Source: Pseudomonadales bacterium (GTDB taxonomy: Bacteria; Pseudomonadota; Gammaproteobacteria; Pseudomonadales; Ketobacteraceae). From it: 64,000 nt of DNA. The notes under the pieces were generated by a model. It did no database searches. It was not told the DNA's origin and saw nothing but the letters and a program-made list of their open reading frames with translations. Made by a program: the position numbers and the translations under genes. How positions within the stretch are numbered: the first letter of the stretch is position 1; each line of letters opens with the position of its first letter. Positions 8,000 to 16,561 of this stretch are shown piece after piece. The DNA lies in contig NZXG01000038.1 of the NCBI GenBank assembly GCA_002701845.1, positions 183,770-247,769 on the forward strand. The letters are read 5' to 3'.

Positions 8000-8674
8000 C
8001 TAGCGGGCCCAGCGCAACCAGCGCAGGGCACCCAACACGCTGGCCAGGGACGCACTGACATAGGTCATGGCGCAGGCGGTGAGAATCTTACGGGCGTCGC
8101 GCATATCCTGCGGCGACAAATAGTCCCCCGCCTGCAATATGGGCAGCGCCTTGTTGAAGCTGGCGTCCCACTCCACCGGCAGAGTGACCAGATGCACCAG
8201 GGTGGATAACAGAATACCCGCCGCCACCAATACCAGCGCCACCCGCATCAGCCCCGGACTGGCCCCTGCCAGCAAGGGCAACGCCACCAGTGCAATCTGC
8301 GACACCCGGGCCGCCCAGGTGGCCAGTACCGCCAGCCGATAGCGGGTGTGCAGACCGCCTGATCCCTGGTGATGCTGAATGGCGTGACCCACCTCATGGG
8401 CGGCCACCACCACGGCGGTTAATGATTTGCCCCGATAATTGTCATTGCCAAGCCGCACCACCCGTGCCCGGGGATCATAGTGATCGCCACTGTCCGTGGC
8501 TTCCACCTGCACCCCGGATACCCCATAGTGATCCAGCAGATGGCGGGCAAATTCCCCGCCGCTGCCGGGAAAGTCCGCCCGGGGTTCGCTGTGTTTCTGC
8601 AGAATGCGCCGGGTGGCGAACTGGGGGTAAAACATCAACCCCAGCAGCAGCAAAATCAGTATCAGATAAAACAC
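8000..8674 (-). CDS. YugP-like zinc metallopeptidase
   Basis: A 224-residue membrane protein of the neutral zinc metallopeptidase (YugP) family. An N-terminal membrane anchor (FYLILILLLLGLMFYP) is followed by the conserved block DHYDPRARVVRLGNDNY and the zinc motif HEVGH (93-97), then AIQHH, with two or three hydrophobic segments behind. The length matches the family. I chose GTG 8674 because GGAGG lies 4 bases before it; the frame is open further upstream but there overlaps the DedA-like gene. It is the last gene of a four-gene operon with amidoligase, GATase-like and DedA-like genes, overlapping the previous one by 13 bp. The substrate is unknown. Confidence 0.85.
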   Translation of the reverse strand: MFYLILILLLLGLMFYPQFATRRILQKHSEPRADFPGSGGEFARHLLDHYGVSGVQVEATDSGDHYDPRARVVRLGNDNYRGKSLTAVVVAAHEVGHAIQHHQGSGGLHTRYRLAVLATWAARVSQIALVALPLLAGASPGLMRVALVLVAAGILLSTLVHLVTLPVEWDASFNKALPILQAGDYLSPQDMRDARKILTACAMTYVSASLASVLGALRWLRWAR

Positions 8675-9240
8675 AGTGCCTCCGCTCGGTTCTGTTCTGC
8701 CACCCAATGCTGCCAGCCGGATGAGCCAACCGTGACCGGCAACAGTATTACCGCGGCGGCAGCCCCCGGCACCAGTGGAGCCGCTTCCGGTGCTCCGGTT
8801 TGTGGCCCCACGGCATTGCTGGTGGCGCCGGTGAGCCAGATCACCACGGCATAGCGCAGACCTTTGCCGATACCACTGAGCAGCAGCAATACCCATAACC
8901 TGACCCGCATAATTCCGGCGATAAAGGTCAGTGCATCGCCTCCCACCGGTAACCAGGCCAGCAGCAGACTCCAGCTGCCGTAGCGCTGAAACCAGGCCTG
9001 GGCCCGGTGTAATTTATCCACCTTGAAAGGAAACCAGCGCCGGTCCTGAAAATGCAACAGGTAACGGCCCATGGCCCAGTTCACCGCCGCGCCCAGCGTA
9101 TTGCCTACGGTGGCCGCCAGCCACAAGCCGAACACCGGCTTGCCCTCCAGCAGCAGGGTCACCAGCACCACTTCGGAGTAGAACGGCAACAGGGTGGCCG
9201 CCAGAAATGCACTGAGAAACAACAGCCCGTAACTGATCAT
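8662..9240 (-). CDS. DedA/YqaA-type membrane protein
   Basis: A 192-residue inner-membrane protein related to the YqaA branch of the DedA/SNARE-associated superfamily. It shows LPFYSEVVLVTLLLEGKP, GNTLGAAVNWAMGRYL and a basic loop (FPFKVDKLHRAQAWFQRYG), then WLPVGGDALTFIAGIMR, which is the conserved re-entrant pattern. The superfamily is linked to membrane homeostasis and phospholipid flipping. Its start overlaps the GATase-like stop (ATGA, 9237-9240) and its end overlaps the YugP start, so translation is probably coupled. Confidence 0.8.
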   Translation of the reverse strand: MISYGLLFLSAFLAATLLPFYSEVVLVTLLLEGKPVFGLWLAATVGNTLGAAVNWAMGRYLLHFQDRRWFPFKVDKLHRAQAWFQRYGSWSLLLAWLPVGGDALTFIAGIMRVRLWVLLLLSGIGKGLRYAVVIWLTGATSNAVGPQTGAPEAAPLVPGAAAAVILLPVTVGSSGWQHWVAEQNRAEALCFI

Positions 9241-10013
9241 GTGAGGCGTGGCTCCCGCAATACCAAATGGGCATCGTTACGCACCACCGCGGCCCCGAAC
9301 ATTCGGAACAGGCGCCGCTGCTCACTGCGGTAGGGCAGATATTCCGGATGCCATTGCACCCCCACCAGAAAGCCGTAGTTGCCTTCCACCGCCTGCACGA
9401 AACCGTCCCGGTCCCGCCCCACCACGGTAAGTCCACCCCCTACCCGTTCGATGGCCTGTTCGTGCAAACTGTTAACCCGCAATGCGGTGCGTTCCATGGT
9501 TTGCGCCAACCGGGATTGCTGTTCCAGGTCCACCCATTTCACCGGCCAGATACTGCGGCGGTTGGAGGTGACCCGGCGCAGGGGACGAATATCCTGATGC
9601 AGGGTGCCGCCGGCCACCACATTAATCAACTGGGCACCGCGACAAATGCCGATCATCGGCAGATTGCACTTCAGAGCCTGGCTGATCATGGCGATTTCAA
9701 ACCGGTCCCGCTCGATGTCATAGCGGCGGCGGGGATGGGTCTCACCACCATAATGGGCCGGCTCAATGTCGTCACCGCCACCGATGACGATGCCGTGTAC
9801 CGGCTCCGGGGGCATCCCGGTATGCGCCGTTACATAGGTGGCACGCAATCCGGCCAGGCGTAACATCCAGCGGGTGGCCCACCAGCCGAAGCGCAAACGT
9901 TTGTGAGGCCCGGTCACCGCAATCAGCGGCGACGGCACCGGAATGTGCTCAATGTCACTGGACTGCGTGATAATCAGGCCTCCCTCAACATACGGCTGCT
10001 GATTTTCAGCCAT
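9237..10013 (-). CDS. Class-I glutamine amidotransferase-like hydrolase (peptidase C26, PuuD-like)
   Basis: A 258-residue protein of the gamma-glutamyl-hydrolase/PuuD family, which cleaves gamma-glutamyl amides. The nucleophile elbow GICRGAQ (122-128, Cys124) and the His-Glu pair in QWHPE (about 220-224) are intact. VIGGGDDIEPAHYG is also typical. It overlaps the amidoligase gene by 40 bp and the DedA-like gene by 4 bp. A ligase that makes amide bonds beside a hydrolase that breaks gamma-glutamyl amides suggests making and trimming of an amide-linked product rather than putrescine breakdown; no other puu genes are near. Confidence 0.85.
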   Translation of the reverse strand: MAENQQPYVEGGLIITQSSDIEHIPVPSPLIAVTGPHKRLRFGWWATRWMLRLAGLRATYVTAHTGMPPEPVHGIVIGGGDDIEPAHYGGETHPRRRYDIERDRFEIAMISQALKCNLPMIGICRGAQLINVVAGGTLHQDIRPLRRVTSNRRSIWPVKWVDLEQQSRLAQTMERTALRVNSLHEQAIERVGGGLTVVGRDRDGFVQAVEGNYGFLVGVQWHPEYLPYRSEQRRLFRMFGAAVVRNDAHLVLREPRLT

Positions 10014-10969
10014 TCACCGCCGAACAAATCAAAGGTCTTCAGATAACGACTGTATTCATTGCAGAACTGCTGCAGGCGATCCCGGTCATTGGCCAGCCGT
10101 TCCACCTTGAGCCAGTTGCGCCAGGGCCGATGCAGATTCCATCGGGGGTTGTCGATATCGCAGTTGGGCAGACGGTAATGCAAGGTGGGACGGCCTTTGA
10201 TGCGGGCGTCGTCCACCCGGTTGCGCACCCGGGGCTCATCCAGGTGGGCGAACATCGGCAGCAGATCCATACTGCGGTTGCGGGAGGGATTGGCCTGCAT
10301 GTAATCCTCCATAAACCCCGACAGGGTCGGCCTGTAGCGCAGATCCACCACCTGCTGGATGTAATCCTTGTTGAAATGCTTAATGTAATTGGTGATACGC
10401 CGGGTCAGATCAATACGATCCTGATCCGCCAGCCACTCATAGAGACAGAGGTAGGCCCGGAAGTAAGCCAGGATGGTCTCCGCATCGGTAGCGGGCAGTT
10501 CCGGATTCAGGTGCAGGCCAAAAGCGTAGCGGATACTGTTGCGGGTGCCCTGGGCACCGGCGTCCCGCAGGCTGGCAAACAACCGGTCAATCTCGTGCAA
10601 CCGTGACACCGGTACCGGGGGCGTCACCAGCTCCCAGGGCACAAACTGCTCGGCCGCCTTGGTGAGCAGCTCCTTGGCCACCGCCTCCACTGAGAACTCT
10701 TCGTCCAGGTCACCGGAGTCCTCCAGGTGCGCCCCCACCGCTTTGACATAGGAGGCATCCAGTTCCACCTGAAAATCCCCCAGGCTGGTGCCGGCCACGG
10801 TAAATTCAAAGCTGTTGTGTCGCTCAGGTTCGCCGCCAAAGTGCTGCTGTATCCGGGCGATGATCTCGCGCGGTTCCAGGGCCGCGAATTCCAGCTCCAC
10901 CCCCACCCGGCGCTCTTCCCCCTGATGGTTTTCGGTCACCGGGGGCAACCAGTCTTGGTCATCTTTCAC
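9974..10969 (-). CDS. Amidoligase family protein
   Basis: A 331-residue protein of the amidoligase_2 family, ATP-dependent carboxylate-amine ligases with the glutamine-synthetase/gamma-glutamylcysteine-synthetase fold. RVGVELEF (21-28) is the first metal/ATP-binding strand; FEFTVAGTSLG and FQVELDASYV follow, then YAFGLHLNPELP with the conserved His, and the C-terminal RPTLHYRLPNCDI. It is the first gene of a minus-strand operon with GATase-like, DedA-like and YugP-like genes. Family members are thought to conjugate amino acids or peptides through amide bonds; the substrates here are unknown. GGTGAG lies just before ATG 10969. Confidence 0.82.
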   Translation of the reverse strand: MKDDQDWLPPVTENHQGEERRVGVELEFAALEPREIIARIQQHFGGEPERHNSFEFTVAGTSLGDFQVELDASYVKAVGAHLEDSGDLDEEFSVEAVAKELLTKAAEQFVPWELVTPPVPVSRLHEIDRLFASLRDAGAQGTRNSIRYAFGLHLNPELPATDAETILAYFRAYLCLYEWLADQDRIDLTRRITNYIKHFNKDYIQQVVDLRYRPTLSGFMEDYMQANPSRNRSMDLLPMFAHLDEPRVRNRVDDARIKGRPTLHYRLPNCDIDNPRWNLHRPWRNWLKVERLANDRDRLQQFCNEYSRYLKTFDLFGGEWLKISSRMLREA

Positions 10970-11199
10970 AACTCACCTCCGCAACCCGCGCCAGCGGGCG
11001 GCCAGTACTTACCACCGACCCTGGCCACGGATCCTGGCCAGGGCTGAGGGCAGGAGTTGTCTCCTGTCCATCCTCCACTATATCATCAGAACGTTACCAC
11101 TTTGCGGGAGCCCCGTCGCTGTCTACGAAAGTCAGTTAGGGTAAGAGGGCTTGCCGCTGTTATCGTAATCCGCAATATCAATAAGAAAGGTGGCAGAGC

Positions 11200-11724
11200 A
11201 TGAGAACCCTCACCGAACAGCTGGCGCAATATGCCGAGTATCATCGGGACAAACGTAATATCGCTTCCCACTTTGTGGGTATTCCCATGATTCTGGTGGC
11301 GGTGGCAATTCTCCTCTCCCGCCCCCAGTGGTCGCTGCTGGGCCTGGTGGTAACTCCCGCCCTGCTGGTGAGCATTGCCGCCGCGGTCTATTACCTGAAG
11401 CTGGACCGCCGCTTTGGCCTGGCCATGGCGGTGGTTCTGGCATTGTGCCTGTGGGTGGGCTATCCCCTGGGAGCCGCCAGTACCGGACAATGGCTGGGCT
11501 GGGGTGTGGGTCTGTTCGTGGTGGGCTGGATTATTCAGTTTATCGGCCATGTGTACGAGCGCCGTAAGCCGGCTTTTGTGGACGACCTGATCGGTCTCGC
11601 CATCGGCCCCCTGTTCGTGGTGGCGGAAGCCGCCTTTCTGCTGGGCCTGCGGCCGGAGGTGCAGGCAGCGGTGGAACAGATCGCCGGGCCCACAGTGATA
11701 AAATCCGCCGCCAGCCAGCACTAA
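11200..11724 (+). CDS. Mpo1-like (DUF962) membrane protein
   Basis: A 174-residue protein of the Mpo1/YGL010w family; the yeast member is an iron-dependent dioxygenase that alpha-oxidises 2-hydroxy fatty acids. The family signature appears at both ends: [20 protein letters not shown] near the N terminus and [14 protein letters not shown] in the second half, with conserved His residues inside or beside four hydrophobic segments. Start ATG 11200 has AAAGGTGGCAGAGC upstream. It stands alone on this strand. The enzymatic role in bacteria is inferred from the family. Confidence 0.82.
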   Translation: MRTLTEQLAQYAEYHRDKRNIASHFVGIPMILVAVAILLSRPQWSLLGLVVTPALLVSIAAAVYYLKLDRRFGLAMAVVLALCLWVGYPLGAASTGQWLGWGVGLFVVGWIIQFIGHVYERRKPAFVDDLIGLAIGPLFVVAEAAFLLGLRPEVQAAVEQIAGPTVIKSAASQH

Positions 11725-11879
11725 ACGCAACCAGTGCCGGGGTTGTCACAAAATTGCCCCGGCGCGGACACCTCATGGTCACCACATCGGCACAGAGTCG
11801 CCATATTGATTCCCTATTATGGTTTGGCACCCGTTCCGGGTCGCTCATACACCAAAACAAACCCAGGGGGATCACTGCA

Positions 11880-13154
11880 ATGCACAAACAATTCCTGCCA
11901 TTAACGCTTATGTTGTTGCTGGCGTTCAGCGGGCTTGCCCAGGCCCAGCATAAAGACAAACACGATGCCCGGCATGGCTGGGGCTGGTTCAAATATCTGC
12001 AGGGCCAGTCCGTGCAACTGGGGCCGCGCCCGTTTTATCTGGTGGAGGATATGGACCGGGGCCAGTTGAAAAAAGCCCTGCAGCAATGCGAACAGGGGCC
12101 GTTTTTCCGCACCGATTTTTCCATTGGCCACCGCGGTGCCGCGCTGCAGTTTCCGGAGCACACCAAGGAGTCCTATGAAGCGGCGGCCGTAATGGGGGCC
12201 GGCATTATCGAGTGCGATGTCACCTTCACCAAAGACAAGCAGCTGGTGTGCCGCCACTCCCAGTGCGATCTGCACACCACCACCAATATTCTGGGCATTC
12301 CGGAACTGGCCGCCAAGTGCAGCGTGCCTTTCACCCCGGCAGACCCCAGCACCGGCACCCCCGCCCAGGCCCGCTGCTGCACCAGTGACATCACCCTGGA
12401 GGAATTCAAAAGTTTGTGCGGCAAGATGGACGCTTCCAATCCCGCCGCCACCACGGCGGAGGAATACATGGGCGGCACCGCGGATTTCCGGACTGACCTC
12501 TACGCCACCTGTGGCACCCTGCTCACCCACAGGGAAAGCATCAAGCTGATCAAAAAACTGGGCGGTAAATTCACCCCGGAGCTTAAATCACCCAGTGTGG
12601 ACATGCCCTATGACGGCGACTACACCCAGGAGGATTATGCCCAACAGATGATCGACGAGTACAGGCAGGCCCGGGTCTCACCCCGCGATGTGTGGCCGCA
12701 GTCGTTTAACCTGGAGGATGTCCGCTATTGGATCGAGCAGGAGCCGCGGTTTGGCCGTCAGGCGGTGTTCCTGGATGCCCGCATGTACGAGCAGGAGGAT
12801 TTCGAACCCACCCTGGCCTCAATGGAAGCATTGAAAGCCGAGGGCGTGAACATCGTCGCGCCGCCCCTGTGGGCCCTGCTGACCCTGGACAGTCACGGCA
12901 AGATCGTGCCCTCGGAATATGCCATCAATGCGCGGGCCGCCGGTCTGGATATCATCACCTGGACCCTGGAACGGGATGGGCCCCTGGCCGGGGGTGGCGG
13001 CTGGTACCACCAGAGCATTCGCGATGCCATCAATAACGACGGCGACACCTTCCAGGTGCTGCACGTACTGGCCCGGGATGTGGGTGTCATCGGCGTGTTC
13101 AGTGACTGGCCCGCCACCACCACTTACTATGCCAACTGTATGGGTATTCATTAA
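11880..13154 (+). CDS. Exported glycerophosphodiester phosphodiesterase
   Basis: A 424-residue GDPD-family enzyme hydrolysing glycerophosphodiesters to glycerol-3-phosphate and an alcohol. A signal peptide ([23 protein letters not shown]) sends it to the periplasm. The catalytic core starts at [14 protein letters not shown], where His and Arg are the active-site residues; [14 protein letters not shown] supplies the metal-binding Glu and Asp, and VCRHSQCDL the second His. Several Cys pairs suggest disulfides. The start at ATG 11880 follows CAGGGGGA by 9 bases. The length is above the compact bacterial form and resembles the longer secreted form. Confidence 0.87.
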   Translation: MHKQFLPLTLMLLLAFSGLAQAQHKDKHDARHGWGWFKYLQGQSVQLGPRPFYLVEDMDRGQLKKALQQCEQGPFFRTDFSIGHRGAALQFPEHTKESYEAAAVMGAGIIECDVTFTKDKQLVCRHSQCDLHTTTNILGIPELAAKCSVPFTPADPSTGTPAQARCCTSDITLEEFKSLCGKMDASNPAATTAEEYMGGTADFRTDLYATCGTLLTHRESIKLIKKLGGKFTPELKSPSVDMPYDGDYTQEDYAQQMIDEYRQARVSPRDVWPQSFNLEDVRYWIEQEPRFGRQAVFLDARMYEQEDFEPTLASMEALKAEGVNIVAPPLWALLTLDSHGKIVPSEYAINARAAGLDIITWTLERDGPLAGGGGWYHQSIRDAINNDGDTFQVLHVLARDVGVIGVFSDWPATTTYYANCMGIH

Positions 13155-13168
13155 TTCAGGCTGTTGTG

Positions 13169-13197
13169 GTGCCGGCCCGGCGGGTCGGCACCTTTAG
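13169..13197 (+). terminator. Putative terminator after the GDPD gene
   Basis: GGTGCCG (13169-13175) pairs with CGGCACC (13186-13192) and is followed by a short TTTAGG. It lies 15 bp after the stop codon. The T-run is weak. Confidence 0.45.
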
Positions 13198-13213
13198 GCT
13201 TCTCTCCGCGGCG

Positions 13214-13741
13214 TTACCGGCGCTCACCTTCCGCTTCCCGGCGGCTTACCAGACCTTCAATCAGCTCGCGCTGCCCCTCAAACCGCCAGGGTACCTGCGC
13301 TCGTTGGTGCCGGTCCAGCCAGCCCAGATCTGCAATTTCCAGTGCATCCCCGGGACCGGTGGCTGCTGCGCTGGGGGCCTGTTGCGGCTCCGCGGGAGTG
13401 CACCGGTACAGGCGAAAACCATTGTCAAAACGGTGCAGCAGCTCACCCACCCGCACCTCGAGCCCGGTTTCCTCCCGGGTTTCCCGCCAGGCCGTACACA
13501 CCGCCCGCTCCCCCGGTTCCGCGGTACCACCGGGCAGCGCCCAGAGCCCGGTGATGCGCTGCTGCACCATTAACAGCCGGCCACCGTCCACCACCAGGCA
13601 GCCGGCATTGCCATGGTGCCGGTCCTGAGGCTGTTGCGCGCAATCCAGCACCGGCGCGCCACCGCAGCCGGTGACGGCACCGAGCACCATGGTCGCCCGC
13701 AACAGCCAGGCCCCCGCCCTGTGCCATATCCCCGCATTCAT
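13214..13741 (-). CDS. NUDIX hydrolase with a lipoprotein-type signal
   Basis: A 175-residue protein. The NUDIX box GGTAEPGERAVCTAWRETREETGL-like stretch (about 71-94) keeps the GX5EX7REUXEEXGU residues needed for nucleoside-diphosphate-X hydrolysis. The odd part is the N terminus: residues 11-26 (AWLLRATMVLGAVTGC) are a hydrophobic segment ending in a lipobox with Cys26. If real, the enzyme is a membrane-anchored periplasmic lipoprotein, whereas NUDIX enzymes are normally cytosolic. A later start would remove this region but leave no clear initiation site. Convergent with the GDPD gene. Confidence 0.75.
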   Translation of the reverse strand: MNAGIWHRAGAWLLRATMVLGAVTGCGGAPVLDCAQQPQDRHHGNAGCLVVDGGRLLMVQQRITGLWALPGGTAEPGERAVCTAWRETREETGLEVRVGELLHRFDNGFRLYRCTPAEPQQAPSAAATGPGDALEIADLGWLDRHQRAQVPWRFEGQRELIEGLVSRREAEGERR

Positions 13742-13901
13742 TGCCCGCCTGTACTCACTTTGCCGCTGTGCCCTGTTTGCCGTTGCCGCATACTCCCAAT
13801 ACTCCCAGCAGCCCGAGCTGTCGATATAGCCCTTGATGGATTACACTTTTATTACAATTGATAGCTGTGAACCATCCTATTCGAACAGGCAGGGCAGTAC
13901 T

Positions 13902-14177
13902 GTGCAAACCTCTTCCGACGACCCGCTTTTCAGTCGCGACCGGCAACTGGCTTTTCTCCTGTTTCAGCCTTACAAGCTGCTGGTGGTGCTGCCGGTGTTG
14001 GTGCTCAGCACCAACCTGCTGGGGGCCCTGGTGGTGGTACTCCTGAGCCTGGGAGTGGGCACCCGGCTGGCGCGCTGGCTGCCGGTACTCTGGGCCCGCA
14101 TCAATGCCCACACCGCCCTCACCCGGGTGCGGGTCCGGGCCCGGGAGCGCATCGACGCCGCCCGCACCCGTTATTGA
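13902..14177 (+). CDS. Small membrane protein of unknown function
   Basis: A 91-residue hypothetical protein. Residues about 22-55 (PYKLLVVLPVLVLSTNLLGALVVVLLSLGVG) are strongly hydrophobic and probably form a helical hairpin; the C-terminal half is very Arg-rich (VRVRARERIDAARTR). GTG 13902 is chosen because GGCAGGG lies just before it; an upstream ATG at about 13833 is in frame but has no ribosome-binding site. It is convergent with the next lipoprotein gene. No family recognised. Confidence 0.5.
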   Translation: MQTSSDDPLFSRDRQLAFLLFQPYKLLVVLPVLVLSTNLLGALVVVLLSLGVGTRLARWLPVLWARINAHTALTRVRVRARERIDAARTRY

Positions 14178-14193
14178 TCCGGAGCCAGACCCA

Positions 14194-14520
14194 CTACCGC
14201 AGATGCTGGCAATCGAGAATGATAAAGGTCTGTTTGCCTTCCGTGATCTCCGATTCCGCCACGATGGCGTTGCCCCCCACCTCCGCTGCGGTGTTGCGGG
14301 CCAGGGTGGTTAGCTCCTCCCCCATGGTCTCCGGACTGCGGTCTACGAACCAGACCTTGTCCAGCACCTGACTGGTGGTGCGGCGCAGCTGCTCGCACTC
14401 CTTGGCCTGATAGGGCTTGAGCACCAGCACATCCTCGGCCTCTGGGTTCAGAGCCACCCAGCTACAGGCACCCAGCACGGCCACAGCGGCAATCAGAAAA
14501 CTACGTTTAATGGCGTTCAT
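14194..14520 (-). CDS. DUF4156-like lipoprotein
   Basis: A 108-residue predicted outer-membrane or periplasmic lipoprotein. A signal peptide (MNAIKRSFLIAAVAVLGAC) ends in a lipobox Cys. The mature part contains NAIVAESEITEGKQTFIILDC, close to the DUF4156 pattern of small enterobacterial-type lipoproteins. GGGAG lies 4 bases before ATG 14520. Function unknown. Confidence 0.65.
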   Translation of the reverse strand: MNAIKRSFLIAAVAVLGACSWVALNPEAEDVLVLKPYQAKECEQLRRTTSQVLDKVWFVDRSPETMGEELTTLARNTAAEVGGNAIVAESEITEGKQTFIILDCQHLR

Positions 14521-14752
14521 ATCACTCCCATTGCACAGTACAAAGGATTTCGGATTTGCAAACCGGGCTAATAGTAACGCAGGCCCGGCCCCGGTCACCA
14601 GCGGCCAGGGCTTCCCACCATCACCGCAATACCCGCCTCGCCATATTTGATCACAAAGTATCGCAACTTCGTCACCACATCGCCCCGGAAGGGCCGGTAT
14701 TCAGGGTTTTAATAACGCCTGACAACCAACACAGCCTGAAAGGAGGCCCGTC

Positions 14753-15529
14753 ATGAACCCAAGAACCCTGTCCATTACCCTGCTGCTGAGTGCTGCCCTG
14801 CTGAGTACGGCCTGCAGCAGCCACAGTCCTGCGGTCGATCACAAGATCAATAACAAATCCCAGGCCGCCGCCAGTGGGCCCCTACAGCCCGCAACCGGAA
14901 ACGCCGGCCCGGAACCCGATCAGGCGGAACCCGATCAAATAGTTACCTTTAGCCCGCCACCGGTATCCGTGGTGGAAGCGGCGCCGGAGACCACACCAGA
15001 CTACTCCCCGCAACCGGACTCCGGGGCCAACAACCAGCCGGAGCAGGCCACCCAACCTGCAGCCGACCCGCTGAGCCTTGTGGTCGCGGAGCCAGACCTG
15101 AACGAGGAGAATGCGCCCGCTGCCGGGCCCCAGGCTGCGCTGACCACTTCCCCCACCTACCCCGCGCCCACCGAGCCCCCGCAGCCCGTCCGCTTCCACT
15201 TCGGTTTTGACCGAAAGACACTGGACGACAAGGACGCTGCCGCCCTGCAACAGCACGCGGAGTTTCTGGCGGCACACCCTCAGGTACAGCTGAATATCAA
15301 CGGCCATGCCGATGCCCAGGGGGATCCGCGGTACAACCAGCACCTGGCCCAACGGCGGGCGGAGTATGTGGCCGAGTTGCTGATCGAAGCCGGTGCCGCC
15401 CCCAATCAGCTCAAGGTACTGGGTTGGGGCGCCGACGCTCCCGCGCCGGATGCGGCCCATCCCCGGGACAACCGCAGGGTGGAACTGATCTACAACGAGG
15501 CCCATCTGGCTACACTGCAAGGGGAATGA
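14753..15529 (+). CDS. OmpA-family lipoprotein
   Basis: A 258-residue protein with a lipoprotein signal (LLLSAALLSTAC), a long Pro/Ala/Glu-rich low-complexity linker of about 120 residues, and a C-terminal OmpA domain (about 145-255). The peptidoglycan-binding pattern is clear: FHFGFDRKTLDDKD, NINGHADAQGDPRYNQ, LAQRRAEYV and HPRDNRRVEL. It would be anchored in the outer membrane and reach the peptidoglycan through the linker, like a large Pal. A strong AAAGGAGG sits 6 bases before ATG 14753. Confidence 0.85.
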   Translation: MNPRTLSITLLLSAALLSTACSSHSPAVDHKINNKSQAAASGPLQPATGNAGPEPDQAEPDQIVTFSPPPVSVVEAAPETTPDYSPQPDSGANNQPEQATQPAADPLSLVVAEPDLNEENAPAAGPQAALTTSPTYPAPTEPPQPVRFHFGFDRKTLDDKDAAALQQHAEFLAAHPQVQLNINGHADAQGDPRYNQHLAQRRAEYVAELLIEAGAAPNQLKVLGWGADAPAPDAAHPRDNRRVELIYNEAHLATLQGE

Positions 15530-15534
15530 CCCAC

Positions 15535-15584
15535 CCCGCCGGTTGCGGCGGGCTCCCGCTTCCCGGGGAGTCCGCCGGCTTTTT
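15535..15584 (+). terminator. Putative terminator region after the OmpA-like gene
   Basis: CCCGCCG/CGGCGGG forms a 7-bp stem with loop GTTG (15535-15552), followed by a second hairpin CTCCC/GGGAG and then CCGGC with five T residues. The T-run is separated from the first stem, so the active fold is uncertain. Confidence 0.4.
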
Positions 15585-15623
15585 ATGCTAAGGTGGCGGT
15601 TTGAACGAACGCAGTGAAACAGT

Positions 15624-16550
15624 ATGACCCAGCCCCCCAGCGACGCAGACATCAAAGCCGGCCTGGCCAGCGCCGGCTATATCTGTAACGACCGCATTGC
15701 CCTCACCCTGTTCCTGGCCCGGGCCCTGGAAAAGCCGGTCCTGGTGGAGGGCCCGCCGGGTGTGGGTAAAACCGAACTGGCCCGGGCCAGCGCGCAGTAC
15801 TTCGGCCGCGACCTGATTCGACTGCAATGCTATGAAGGCCTGGACGAAGCCAAGGCCCTGTACGAATGGAAGTACGGCAAACAGTTGCTGTACACCCAGG
15901 TGTTGAAGGACAAGCTGGGGGAACTGCTGCGGGGCACCGACAATCTGGCGGAGGCCATGGAGCGCCTGTACCAGGTGGACGACCTGTTCTACTCCCGGCG
16001 GTTTCTGGAACCAAGGCCGTTGCTGCAGGCGCTCACCGCGGAACAGGGCACCGTGCTGCTGATCGACGAAATCGACAAGGCGGATCAGGAGTTCGAATCC
16101 TTTCTGCTGGAGATGCTGGCGGATTACCAGGTTTCCATTCCCGAACTGGGCACTCTGCAGGCCACGACCCGCCCCCTGGTCCTGCTCACCAGTAACAACA
16201 CCCGGGAACTCAGTGACGCCCTGAAGCGCCGCTGCCTGCACCTGTTTATCCCCTTCCCCGACGCCGAACTGGAGCGCCGCATTCTGGCCAGCCGGGTGCC
16301 GGGTATTCGCGAACAGCTGCGCCGGCAACTGGTGGCCTTCGTGCAGGAGGTCCGCACCCTGGACCTGAAAAAACAGCCCGCCATCAGTGAAACCATCGAC
16401 TGGGCCCGCACCCTGGTACTGCTCCACGCCGAAGCGCTGGCGCCGGAACTGGTGACAGACACCCTCAATGTGTTGCTGAAACACGAAGAGGATATCCGCA
16501 CGGTTCAGGACCAACTGCGGCAACTGTTCAGTCGCCTGTTCAAAGGCTGA
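15624..16550 (+). CDS. MoxR-type AAA+ ATPase
   Basis: A 308-residue MoxR-family ATPase. Walker A GPPGVGKT (43-50), Walker B LLIDEID (145-151), sensor-1 TSNNTRELSDALKRRC with the arginine finger, and a C-terminal helical lid are present. MoxR ATPases work as chaperones that insert cofactors or mature metalloenzymes together with VWA-domain partners. The next gene, 11 bp downstream, is exactly such a partner. The MoxR/VWA pair resembles CoxD/CoxE, but no carbon monoxide dehydrogenase genes are in the window, so the client is unknown. Confidence 0.88.
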   Translation: MTQPPSDADIKAGLASAGYICNDRIALTLFLARALEKPVLVEGPPGVGKTELARASAQYFGRDLIRLQCYEGLDEAKALYEWKYGKQLLYTQVLKDKLGELLRGTDNLAEAMERLYQVDDLFYSRRFLEPRPLLQALTAEQGTVLLIDEIDKADQEFESFLLEMLADYQVSIPELGTLQATTRPLVLLTSNNTRELSDALKRRCLHLFIPFPDAELERRILASRVPGIREQLRRQLVAFVQEVRTLDLKKQPAISETIDWARTLVLLHAEALAPELVTDTLNVLLKHEEDIRTVQDQLRQLFSRLFKG

Positions 16551-16561
16551 CGGCCCGCGGT

